In this document: positions 1-6,268 of the stretch, in pieces
How positions within the stretch are numbered: position 1 is the stretch's first letter
Layout of the letters: each line of letters opens with the position of its first letter
Source of the DNA: JBBDRV01 sp040905285
Lineage (GTDB): Bacteria > Bacteroidota > Rhodothermia > Balneolales > Balneolaceae
Direction: 5' to 3'
DNA: 10,611 bases
Assembly (NCBI GenBank): GCA_040905285.1
Contig: JBBDRV010000047.1
Span: forward strand, 1 to 10,611
Notes under the pieces: model-generated
Seen by the model: only the letters and a program-made list of their open reading frames with translations
Told to the model about the DNA's origin: nothing
The model's database searches: none
Position numbers and translations under genes: made by a program

Positions 1-49
1 CAACGGCCTTTTAAGCCGTGGGTCGTGGGTTCGAATCCCACCCGATTCA
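1..49 (+). tRNA. tRNA-Lys(UUU), 3' part, cut by the left edge
   Basis: The 3' portion of a tRNA folds cleanly. The anticodon stem is ACGGC (3-7) with GCCGT (15-19) around the seven-base loop CTTTTAA, which puts the anticodon TTT at 10-12 (lysine, AAA/AAG codons). A five-base variable loop (20-24) follows, then the T stem GTGGG/CCCAC (25-29 and 37-41) around TTCGAAT. The 3' acceptor strand is 42-48 and the discriminator base is A49. The next bases are CGC, so the CCA end is not encoded and must be added by the nucleotidyltransferase. The D arm and 5' acceptor strand lie outside the window. Confidence 0.95.
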
Positions 50-85
50 CGCATTGAACTCTTTTATTTTGACTCTCTCTTGATT

Positions 86-125
86 AACCCTTATCGGCTG
101 ATACCCGATAGGGGTTATTTTTTTT
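86..125 (+). terminator. Intrinsic terminator after tRNA-Lys
   Basis: A 12-bp stem pairs 86-97 with 105-116. It has one G-U pair and a seven-base loop, and a T-rich run (118-125) follows at once. It lies 37 bases past the tRNA end and before any plus-strand gene, so it most likely ends the tRNA transcript and insulates the division gene downstream. Confidence 0.85.
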
Positions 126-146
126 GGTGCGGCTTTTTGGTGCGGC
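121..146 (+). repeat. Perfect 13-bp tandem duplication at the terminator tail
   Basis: TTTTTGGTGCGGC occurs twice head to tail with no mismatch (121-133 and 134-146). The first copy includes the end of the terminator T-run, so the duplication adds a second T5 block behind the hairpin. It looks like a recent slippage or small tandem duplication in non-coding DNA. No function is implied. Confidence 0.85.
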
Positions 147-219
147 CCACTCTCTCCTGTATTTAAAGGAATATCGTTGTCAATAGAAAGAGCATCCCCA
201 TCCCAAATGTCCCTTCCCC

Positions 220-249
220 TTGTAAATAGCTGCAATTTGGTTTAATTTG
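220..249 (+). promoter_or_regulatory. Candidate Bacteroidota-type promoter for the divIC-ROK-lptD unit
   Basis: TTG at 220-222 and TTAATTTG at 242-249 are separated by 19 bases. This resembles the Bacteroidota housekeeping promoter (TTG near -33, TAnnTTTG near -7, about 19-21 bases between them), with one mismatch in the -7 box. Transcription would start near 255-258, leaving a leader of about 20 bases before the ATG at 278. It is the only such pair I noticed in this gap. The match is suggestive, not proof. Confidence 0.4.
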
Positions 250-277
250 TTTTTGCAACTATCTGAAATCCGGTTTT

Positions 278-580
278 ATGAATCTACAGATCCTGAATCC
301 TTTACGCTGGAAGAAATCTTTTCTGACGGCCCTGCTCATCGCCTTCGTTGCTGTATGGTTTCTATTTATCGATACCTACAGCGTCTATACACGTTACGAC
401 CTGAATAAAAGGAAAGCGGATCTGGAAAATAAAACGGAGCAGCTTCGGAGAGAAATCGGATCGATTGAACAGAAACTCGAGAATCTGAAAGACAATCCCG
501 ACCTGCTGGAAAAAATTGCCCGGGAAGAATATGGCATGAGGAAGCCGGGGGAGACTGTCTACAGAATCAGGACAGAATAA
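278..580 (+). CDS. DivIC/FtsB-family septum formation protein
   Basis: This 100-residue bitopic membrane protein has the full layout of the DivIC/FtsB family. A short basic cytoplasmic N-terminus (RWKK, 10-13) precedes one membrane segment (about 15-31). A periplasmic coiled coil (about 40-72) is rich in Lys, Glu and Leu. The C-terminal block around residues 78-97 (LEKIAREEYGMRKPGETVY) is the family signature. In the family, these proteins join FtsL and FtsQ/DivIB at the division site and help activate septal peptidoglycan synthesis. The length is typical. The ATG lies just downstream of a candidate promoter and has no clear Shine-Dalgarno site. It is probably the first gene of a unit with the ROK kinase (49 bases on) and lptD. 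The sequence does not decide between the names divIC and ftsB, so I leave the symbol blank. Confidence 0.9.
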   Translation: MNLQILNPLRWKKSFLTALLIAFVAVWFLFIDTYSVYTRYDLNKRKADLENKTEQLRREIGSIEQKLENLKDNPDLLEKIAREEYGMRKPGETVYRIRTE

Positions 581-629
581 TTTCTATTCAAGCCGGCCTC
601 AACAGGGTGTACAACCTCAAAAACCAGCA

Positions 630-1577
630 ATGATCGCGATAGGTATTGATCTTGGCGGAACCAATATAAAAGCTGCCCTCGTCCATGAAGAGCACGGAAT
701 TCTTGAAAAAATCTCCATTCCGACGGAAGCGGAAAAAGGAGAAAAACATGTTTTTGACAGAATAGGTACGGCTGTTCAATTGCTGCTTGACAAACATCCG
801 GCAACACCGGTAGGCATCGGGATGGGAACCCCAGGAATGGTCAGCCTTGACAGGACCGTGGTAAAAAACCCGCCCAACCTGCCCGGCTGGGAAACTGTAA
901 AGGTAACTGACGAAATTGAAAAGCGTACAGGATACAGATGCATTATAGAAAACGATGCCAACCTGGCGGCTCTCGGCTCATCCCGGTTTGGTGCAGGCAG
1001 CAGCTTCGACAGTATGATTCTGATTACCCTCGGCACCGGAGTTGGCGGCGGGATTATCTATAACCGGCAGCTATTCCGAGGCACCACGGGTTCAGCATCT
1101 GAACTCGGCCATGTTATCATCGATTACAACGGCCCGTATTCCAACAGCAATACCCGTGGAGGAATTGAAGCCTATCTCGGACAAAAATTTCTCAGCCGAA
1201 TTGCATCGGCTGCCATACGCCGGCATCCCGGTAATCCGTTGTATGCTCAGTTTCATAATAATTACAGCGAATTGGAACCGGTGGATTTGTTCAGGGAAGC
1301 TGAAAAGGGCAACAGACTGGCCGAAAATATCCTCAGGGAATCAGGCGAAAAACTGGGTTATGCGATCGTTAACTATATCCATATTTTGGATATTCGAAAA
1401 ATTGTGGTGAGCGGTGGCGTTGCCAACGCCGGACAATGGCTGACAAGCCCTGCCAGAAAAACAGCTCTTGAAAATCTGATGCCGCCTTTTCATGAAGATT
1501 TTGAGATCATTTACGAACCATTGGGTAATGATGCCGCACTCTATGGAGCTTCCAGTCTGGCTCTTGAACATTTGTAA
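630..1577 (+). CDS. ROK-family sugar kinase, glucokinase-like, lacking the zinc cysteines
   Basis: This 315-residue cytoplasmic kinase has an ASKHA/ROK fold. Visible motifs are the phosphate-1 loop DLGGTNIK (7-14), NPPNLPGW (80-87, typical of glucokinase-like members), ENDAN with the presumed catalytic base Asp109 (107-111), the phosphate-2 loop LGTGVGGG (134-141), ELGH (158-161) and the adenosine-side SGGV (261-264). By family knowledge it would use ATP to phosphorylate glucose or a related hexose at C6. The oddity is at 171-180, where the ROK zinc motif CxCGxxGCxE reads SNSNTRGGIE: all three cysteines are gone, while His161 and Glu180 remain. The reading frame is otherwise intact and the length is normal. 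It starts 49 bases after the division gene and ends 11 bases before lptD, so the three are probably cotranscribed. An N-acetyl-hexosamine substrate cannot be excluded. Confidence 0.9.
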   Translation: MIAIGIDLGGTNIKAALVHEEHGILEKISIPTEAEKGEKHVFDRIGTAVQLLLDKHPATPVGIGMGTPGMVSLDRTVVKNPPNLPGWETVKVTDEIEKRTGYRCIIENDANLAALGSSRFGAGSSFDSMILITLGTGVGGGIIYNRQLFRGTTGSASELGHVIIDYNGPYSNSNTRGGIEAYLGQKFLSRIASAAIRRHPGNPLYAQFHNNYSELEPVDLFREAEKGNRLAENILRESGEKLGYAIVNYIHILDIRKIVVSGGVANAGQWLTSPARKTALENLMPPFHEDFEIIYEPLGNDAALYGASSLALEHL

Positions 1578-1588
1578 GTTGAATTTGC

Positions 1589-4333
1589 ATGCGCAGCATA
1601 CCGTCTGTATACGTACGATGCCTTAGCCCGATGCAACTTTTCTGCTGTATCGCCCTGCTGGTGGTATTGTTACCTGTGCAGTCAGTTGCCCAGGACAATG
1701 GTGACACGCCCGAAGAAGCACCGGGAGATACCCTGCCGCCGCCGGAAATGGAACCGGCAGACCTGGATACAGTACCGGACGGAATTTTACAGGAACCGTC
1801 GACACCGGCGGCACGACGTCAGACCTCTCCGGATGCCGTAAATTTTCAATCCAGTGATTCACTGGTATTTCGTGCCGGAGATGAAAAGAAAGGTATCCTG
1901 TACGGGTCTGCAAATGTAAGTCAGGAAGAGAACCAGCTGAGTGCAGGGAAAATATCCCTGTTCCTGAATATAAACGAGGTGCATGCCCAAACCGATGACC
2001 CTGCAGACACACTCTCATATCCCGTACTTACGCAGGGGGACAGGGACCTGAAAAGCAGACGTATCCTGTTTAACTATGAAACGGAACGTGGAAAATTCGA
2101 TGCGGCTGAAGTACAGGTAAGTGACGGTCACCTGATTGGCAACAAGGTTAAAAATGTATCCAGAACAGAGGTGTTCGTCGAAGAGGGAAGGTATTCCACC
2201 TGCCCGCCTACCCATATGTATTACTACATCGAGGCACAGAAAATGAAAGTGGTCGACGAGGAAGAAATATTTTTTACCAATGCCCGGCTTTTCCTGCTTG
2301 ATATTCCCTACCCCCTCGTCTTCCCCTTCGGATATGTACCGTCGGGAATGGATAGCCGTCAATCGGGACTGCTCGAACCCACATACGTATACCAGAATAC
2401 CTCAAGCCGGGGAATCGGCCTTCAGAATCTGGGCTGGTTCCAGTATTTTAATGATTATCTGGTCGGCCAGACCTCCTTTGATCTCTTTACGTCCGGTACA
2501 TTTTTCAATGAATCCCGCATGCAGTACCGTTCCACCAACCGGTATAACGGTACCGTAACCCTTGGCTATTCGTCAGAGAGGGGACTTGAATCCACCGATC
2601 CGGATTATTCCGAAACAGTGAACCGCAGGGTCGGCATTCAGCACAGCCAGGACTTATCCCCGTATGCCAGTCTTAATGCCAATATCAACCTCAGGACGGC
2701 TGACTATTACCAGCGCACCTCCTACGATATCGACGAACGTGCAGAAACCAGCAGTTCCTCAAGTCTCACTTACCGGTACCGTCATCCCGAAAACACGTTT
2801 AATTTCAACATCACCAACCGCCTGAACCAGCAGTTCACCAATAATACCACGCGGCTGACGGGGCCTCAAATGAGCTTCAGCCTCCGGCAGTTTGCCCCTT
2901 TTGAAAGAGATGACCCTACGGCAACGGAACAGCGATGGTATGAAACCATTTCGGTCCGCTACAATAATGATTTTGATACCAACTACAATTTCCGTCCGAC
3001 TGACGGTGCGGATGCGGATATCAACTGGTTTGAAGCCCTTCTTAATCCGTCGAGCCACCGCGAGGCAACCGGGGATGACAGGCATATTGAGTACGGATTC
3101 AGGCAACAGGTCCAGACTTCTGCAAGTAACCTGATTCCAAGCCAGCATCTTAACGCAAGCAGCAGCCTGAACATCACCGAATACTGGTATCCCACAACCA
3201 TCCGTCGGGAGTGGAACGAAGAAGAGGAACAAGTTGAAACGAGACAGGTAAGGGGATTTGCTGCAACAAGGCAGTTCAATACCGGAGTCAACTTCACAAC
3301 GACATTTTACGGAATTTCCCAGGCACAGATAGGCAATCTTGAAGGATTCAGGCATACGCTCCGGCCCAACATCGGCTTTTCATACAGGCCGGATTTCAGT
3401 GATGAACGCTGGGGAGTCTATCGGGAAGTACAGGTCGATACCACGGGCCGCACCCAGGAGTATTCCATTTTTCAGGAAGAGGTTTTCGGAGGCCCGGGAC
3501 GCGGTGAACAGATGAACCTGAATTTCGGGATTACGAATATTTTTGAAACCAAACAGGTAAGGCGCGACTCGACGGGTGAAGTGCAAAGCAATAACCTGCG
3601 CCTGATCGATAATCTGAGCCTTAGCTCCAGTTACAATTTTGCCGCTGACAGTCTCAACTTCAGCCAGGTTAACGCATCCCTGTCAACACGGGTTATTGAA
3701 GGTGTTAATTTATCGATGTCTGCCAATTTCTCTCTCTATTCCCGGGACGATCTTGGCCGCGAAGTAGACCGGTTCATCTGGCAGGAGACGAATAAATACC
3801 TGCAGCCCCTGAGTTACTCGATCAGTGCAAGCTATTCCGTCAGCAGCGGTCAGGGGGGGGGGCAGAGGATCACTACGCCCATGTACGGACCTTACGACCC
3901 CCTTGACCAGGGGCTGTTCGGTCCGGTAGACGTCCGATTTAACAATCAGCCGATCCAGAACTTTTCATCACCCTGGTCGGCAAGTTTCAGTTTCAGCTAC
4001 CGGTGGAATTATCAGTTCGAACAGGAAGCCAGAAAGTCAGCTACCCTGAATGTCAACAACATACGGTTCAATCTCACACCAAAATGGGATGTCAGCACGA
4101 GACTTGGCTACGATTTCATTGATCAGGAGCTGACGCCCTCCCAGTTCAGTCTGACACGCCGCATGGTTTGCTGGACAATGAGCTTTCAGTTCAGCCCTTT
4201 TGGAGACTTCCAGTATTATTTTTTCCGGCTGAGCATCGACAGCGGCCAGGTACAGTCTCTTTTCCAGAAACTGCCCCTGCTGAACAATCTGGAAAGGAGC
4301 TCCTCACCGACAGGACGGGCTCCGAGATTCTAA
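1589..4333 (+). CDS. lptD: LPS-assembly outer membrane protein LptD
   Basis: This 914-residue outer-membrane protein belongs to the LptD/OstA/Imp family, which receives lipopolysaccharide from the periplasmic Lpt bridge and inserts it into the outer leaflet. A signal peptide with hydrophobic core 16-30 ends near SVAQ (32-35). The first ATG supplies the basic n-region; the Met at residue 15 would leave none. A Pro/Asp/Glu-rich linker (about 36-80) precedes an OstA-like beta-jellyroll region (about 85-245), including STCPPTHMYYY (203-213) and IPYPLVFPFGYVP (239-251). From about 260 on, alternating aromatic/polar strands fit a beta barrel; it closes with CWTMSFQFSPFG (861-872). The mature part has only two cysteines, Cys205 and Cys861, one per domain. 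The length exceeds the E. coli protein (784) and fits FCB homologues. A G10 tract encodes Gln-Gly-Gly-Gly-Gln at 755-759. It ends six bases from the convergent ribE. Confidence 0.9.
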   Translation: MRSIPSVYVRCLSPMQLFCCIALLVVLLPVQSVAQDNGDTPEEAPGDTLPPPEMEPADLDTVPDGILQEPSTPAARRQTSPDAVNFQSSDSLVFRAGDEKKGILYGSANVSQEENQLSAGKISLFLNINEVHAQTDDPADTLSYPVLTQGDRDLKSRRILFNYETERGKFDAAEVQVSDGHLIGNKVKNVSRTEVFVEEGRYSTCPPTHMYYYIEAQKMKVVDEEEIFFTNARLFLLDIPYPLVFPFGYVPSGMDSRQSGLLEPTYVYQNTSSRGIGLQNLGWFQYFNDYLVGQTSFDLFTSGTFFNESRMQYRSTNRYNGTVTLGYSSERGLESTDPDYSETVNRRVGIQHSQDLSPYASLNANINLRTADYYQRTSYDIDERAETSSSSSLTYRYRHPENTFNFNITNRLNQQFTNNTTRLTGPQMSFSLRQFAPFERDDPTATEQRWYETISVRYNNDFDTNYNFRPTDGADADINWFEALLNPSSHREATGDDRHIEYGFRQQVQTSASNLIPSQHLNASSSLNITEYWYPTTIRREWNEEEEQVETRQVRGFAATRQFNTGVNFTTTFYGISQAQIGNLEGFRHTLRPNIGFSYRPDFSDERWGVYREVQVDTTGRTQEYSIFQEEVFGGPGRGEQMNLNFGITNIFETKQVRRDSTGEVQSNNLRLIDNLSLSSSYNFAADSLNFSQVNASLSTRVIEGVNLSMSANFSLYSRDDLGREVDRFIWQETNKYLQPLSYSISASYSVSSGQGGGQRITTPMYGPYDPLDQGLFGPVDVRFNNQPIQNFSSPWSASFSFSYRWNYQFEQEARKSATLNVNNIRFNLTPKWDVSTRLGYDFIDQELTPSQFSLTRRMVCWTMSFQFSPFGDFQYYFFRLSIDSGQVQSLFQKLPLLNNLERSSSPTGRAPRF
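3853..3862 (+). repeat. Ten-guanine homopolymer inside lptD
   Basis: Ten consecutive G bases span the last base of a Gln codon and three GGG Gly codons (residues 755-758), in a predicted loop of the barrel. The frame is open across the tract as given. A run this long can slip in replication and is also a common place for sequencing error. A change of one base would shift the frame and remove the last ~155 residues, including the barrel-closing strands and Cys861. Confidence 0.9.
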
Positions 4334-4339
4334 CACTAC

Positions 4340-5002
4340 TCAGGCGGATGATTTATCGGATATCGGCCCCGGCCCGCCGGATGTCGTCGGCCCGCCGGGC
4401 AGCTGTCCGCCGGGAAACCGCTGATCCATGTACCGCACGATGTATTTTCCAAAGATGTCAAATTCAAGATTGACAGTATCTCCTGCAGACCGGTTTCCCA
4501 GATTAGTATAATCCCATGTATATGGGATGATTGCGACAGTAAACCGGCTTTCTTCAATCCGGGCGACGGTGAGACTGATACCATCAACGGTTATGCTTCC
4601 GCGCCCGACTATATACGGACCGTATTCTGCAGGATACGAAACCGTTATCAGCCGGTCATTCCCCGACTCCTCTATTGTTTTAATCGTTCCGGTTGTATCG
4701 ACATGGCCCTGCACGATGTGCCCTTCAATTGCCTTATCCAACGTCATCGACCTCTCCAGATTCACTTCATCCCCTTTTGCCAGATATGCGAATGATGTTT
4801 TGCGCAGGGTTTCTTCAACACATTGAACGGAAAAGGAATTTTCGTTCCGGTTTATCACTGTAAGACAAACACCATTGATGCTGATACTCTCATCAATGTG
4901 CGTATCAGAAGCAAAAGAGCACGCTATCTGCAGCTCACTTCCCCCGTTCACCGGTTCAACCTGATCGACAAAGCCTGTTTCGGTAATGATTCCTGTAAAC
5001 AT
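4340..5002 (-). CDS. ribE: Riboflavin synthase, alpha subunit
   Basis: This cytoplasmic enzyme converts two molecules of 6,7-dimethyl-8-ribityllumazine into riboflavin and a pyrimidine, the last step of riboflavin synthesis. The 220 residues begin with the diagnostic MFTGII and hold two lumazine-binding barrels. The first (about 1-88) has SINGVCLTV (41-49). The second (about 98-186) has GHIVQGHVD (94-102) opening it, GSITVDGISLTV (135-146) and NLEFDIFGKY (178-187). The family usually ends soon after this point, about 195-210 residues. Here a Gly/Pro/Ser-rich tail (about 196-220) adds FPGGQLPGGP and similar turns, encoded by a GC-rich repeat. The start is five bases after the ribD stop, so the pair is an operon. 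I use ribE for the synthase, as in E. coli (ribC in some systems). Confidence 0.93.
   Translation of the reverse strand: MFTGIITETGFVDQVEPVNGGSELQIACSFASDTHIDESISINGVCLTVINRNENSFSVQCVEETLRKTSFAYLAKGDEVNLERSMTLDKAIEGHIVQGHVDTTGTIKTIEESGNDRLITVSYPAEYGPYIVGRGSITVDGISLTVARIEESRFTVAIIPYTWDYTNLGNRSAGDTVNLEFDIFGKYIVRYMDQRFPGGQLPGGPTTSGGPGPISDKSSA
4370..4398. repeat. GC-rich 11-bp direct repeat in the ribE 3' end
   Basis: CGGCCCGCCGG occurs at 4370-4380 and 4388-4398, an 18-bp period that keeps the ribE frame. A partial third copy (CCGCCGGG) lies near 4408. The repeat encodes the Pro-Gly-Gly-Pro-like turns of the RibE tail. The segment is far richer in G+C than its surroundings and has inverted GCCC/GGGC pairs that could form hairpins. 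It sits just past the lptD stop on the other strand, so it could slow transcripts from either side, but it has no T-run. Confidence 0.7.
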
Positions 5003-5007
5003 CTGTG

Positions 5008-6129
5008 TTAAATTTTAGCTGTTAACAGCATATCCTTCCCTACCGCCGTCCATTCAACCTGGCGGAAGGGACGTATGTCTTCCATTCTGTTGATATCCAG
5101 CCCCAGCAGCGACCGTGTCCCCCCACCGAGTAGTTTAGGAGAAATGAAAAGCTCCAGCTGATCCACCAGTCCCGCTTTCAATAAAGCCGTGGAGATGGCC
5201 TGCCCGCCCTCTACCAGAAGAGATGTCACACCTTCCCTGCCAAGGGCTTCAACAGCCGATTTCATATCTGTATGGTTTCCGGTCTTATCGGCAAGCAGCA
5301 CCTTTCCCCGGAAATAATCCGACTGCATCAGCTTGAGCATCGGATCGGCTTCAGCCTCAGCCCGCTCCCTATTATAAGTGATTATGATTGTTTTTTCTTC
5401 ATACTTGTCGGAAAAGAGGTTGAGATTTGCTGATAAATCGAATGGCCCGTCCACAACTACCCGTATGGGCTGCCGGCCTTCAATATGCCGCACAGTTAAA
5501 GTGGGATTGTCCTGTTCTGCGGTATGCCTGCCGACCATGACCGCATCGTAACCCGATCGCCACCGGTGAACCAGCTCTCTGGATTCAAAACCCGTTATCC
5601 ACTTTGAATCCCCGTTGGGGGCAGCGATGTATCCGTCTGCTGTCTGTGCAATTTTCAACGTAACCCACGGCTTTCCGAATTCCGTATAATGGAGGTAAAA
5701 ACGGTTCAGTTCTTCCGCTTTCTCCTTCAACAGTCCCGTCTCGACCCTGAACCCTTTTTTTTTCAGATAGGAGACACCCTTTCCGTTAACCTCGGGATTC
5801 GGATCTTTCATGGCTATTACAACCCGGCTGAGCGGATACCCGCCAATCAGATTTGCGCAAGGTGGTGTTTTGCCCTGGTGGCTGCACGGTTCCAGAGTCA
5901 CGTACAGGGTGGCTTTCTCAAGCTTTGATTCGTCCTTTACGGATCTCAGGGCGTTCACTTCAGCGTGGGCCTTTCCAAATCTTTCATGAAATCCCTCGCC
6001 GATAATATCCCCTCCGGATGATACGATAACACATCCTACCATGGGATTCGGTGAGACATAGCCGGCCCCTTTTCCTGCAAGATTCAGGGCCCGCTGCATC
6101 CAGATATTGTCATTTTCAGTAAATCCCAT
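5008..6129 (-). CDS. ribD: Bifunctional riboflavin deaminase/reductase RibD
   Basis: This 373-residue cytoplasmic enzyme carries out the second and third steps of riboflavin synthesis from GTP: zinc-dependent deamination of the pyrimidinone ribosyl phosphate, then NADPH-dependent reduction of its ribose. The N-terminal deaminase domain (about 8-145) shows NPMVG (28-32), HAEVNAL (55-61; zinc His55 and catalytic Glu57) and PCSHQGKTPPC (81-91; zinc Cys82 and Cys91), then DPNPEVNGKG (109-118). The reductase domain (about 153-373) starts at KPWVTLKIAQTADGYIA and carries the VEGG nucleotide-binding turn (306-309) and SPKLLGGG (330-337). Length and domain order are standard and all metal ligands are present. 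A run of nine A bases (complement of 5755-5763) encodes Lys123-125. The ATG has a good Shine-Dalgarno site. ribE follows five bases downstream. Confidence 0.96.
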   Translation of the reverse strand: MGFTENDNIWMQRALNLAGKGAGYVSPNPMVGCVIVSSGGDIIGEGFHERFGKAHAEVNALRSVKDESKLEKATLYVTLEPCSHQGKTPPCANLIGGYPLSRVVIAMKDPNPEVNGKGVSYLKKKGFRVETGLLKEKAEELNRFYLHYTEFGKPWVTLKIAQTADGYIAAPNGDSKWITGFESRELVHRWRSGYDAVMVGRHTAEQDNPTLTVRHIEGRQPIRVVVDGPFDLSANLNLFSDKYEEKTIIITYNRERAEAEADPMLKLMQSDYFRGKVLLADKTGNHTDMKSAVEALGREGVTSLLVEGGQAISTALLKAGLVDQLELFISPKLLGGGTRSLLGLDINRMEDIRPFRQVEWTAVGKDMLLTAKI

Positions 6130-6132
6130 ATA

Positions 6133-6156
6133 AGCTCCCTCACCGGGCTGTGAGCT
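6133..6156 (-). promoter_or_regulatory. ribD Shine-Dalgarno site within a small hairpin
   Basis: On the minus strand GAGGGAG (6141 down to 6135) lies five bases before the ribD ATG, a better ribosome site than most genes here have. Upstream, CTCAC (6154-6150) can pair with GTGAG (6143-6139) around a six-base loop, so the 3' arm overlaps the first bases of the site. An alternative AGCT/AGCT outer pairing is possible. This could dampen translation of ribDE. It is not an FMN riboswitch. Confidence 0.4.
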
Positions 6157-6197
6157 GTATAATGTTTTTCACTATTCAACGAAGTAAATTATTCACA

Positions 6198-6238
6198 TAA
6201 AAGAAAAGGGCAAGAGATGCTGATCCCCTACCCTTTTT
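6198..6238 (-). terminator. Intrinsic terminator of the ppiD-like gene
   Basis: The arms 6237-6223 and 6218-6204, read on the minus strand, form a continuous 15-bp stem with three G-U pairs and a four-base loop (CAGC), followed by CTTTTA. Read from the plus strand the same three pairs become A-C mismatches, so the signal is directional. It lies about 31 bases after the stop of the ppiD-like gene and separates it from ribDE, which therefore needs its own promoter in the ~70 bases between. Confidence 0.85.
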
Positions 6239-6268
6239 AAACAATTAAACAAGAGGTTACGTTACGTA

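Noticed and set aside
2759..3355. 198-codon open frame antisense to lptD
   Set aside because: A shadow of the lptD coding sequence; the translation has no domain-like pattern and lptD is clearly the real gene.
4340..5002. Lumazine protein (fluorescent riboflavin synthase paralogue) instead of RibE
   Set aside because: The protein keeps the MFTG start and both lumazine-site motifs and is in an operon with ribD, so the synthase is the simpler reading.
6130..6197. FMN riboswitch upstream of ribDE
   Set aside because: The leader is short and has none of the conserved RFN-element sequence blocks; only a small hairpin at the ribosome site is visible.
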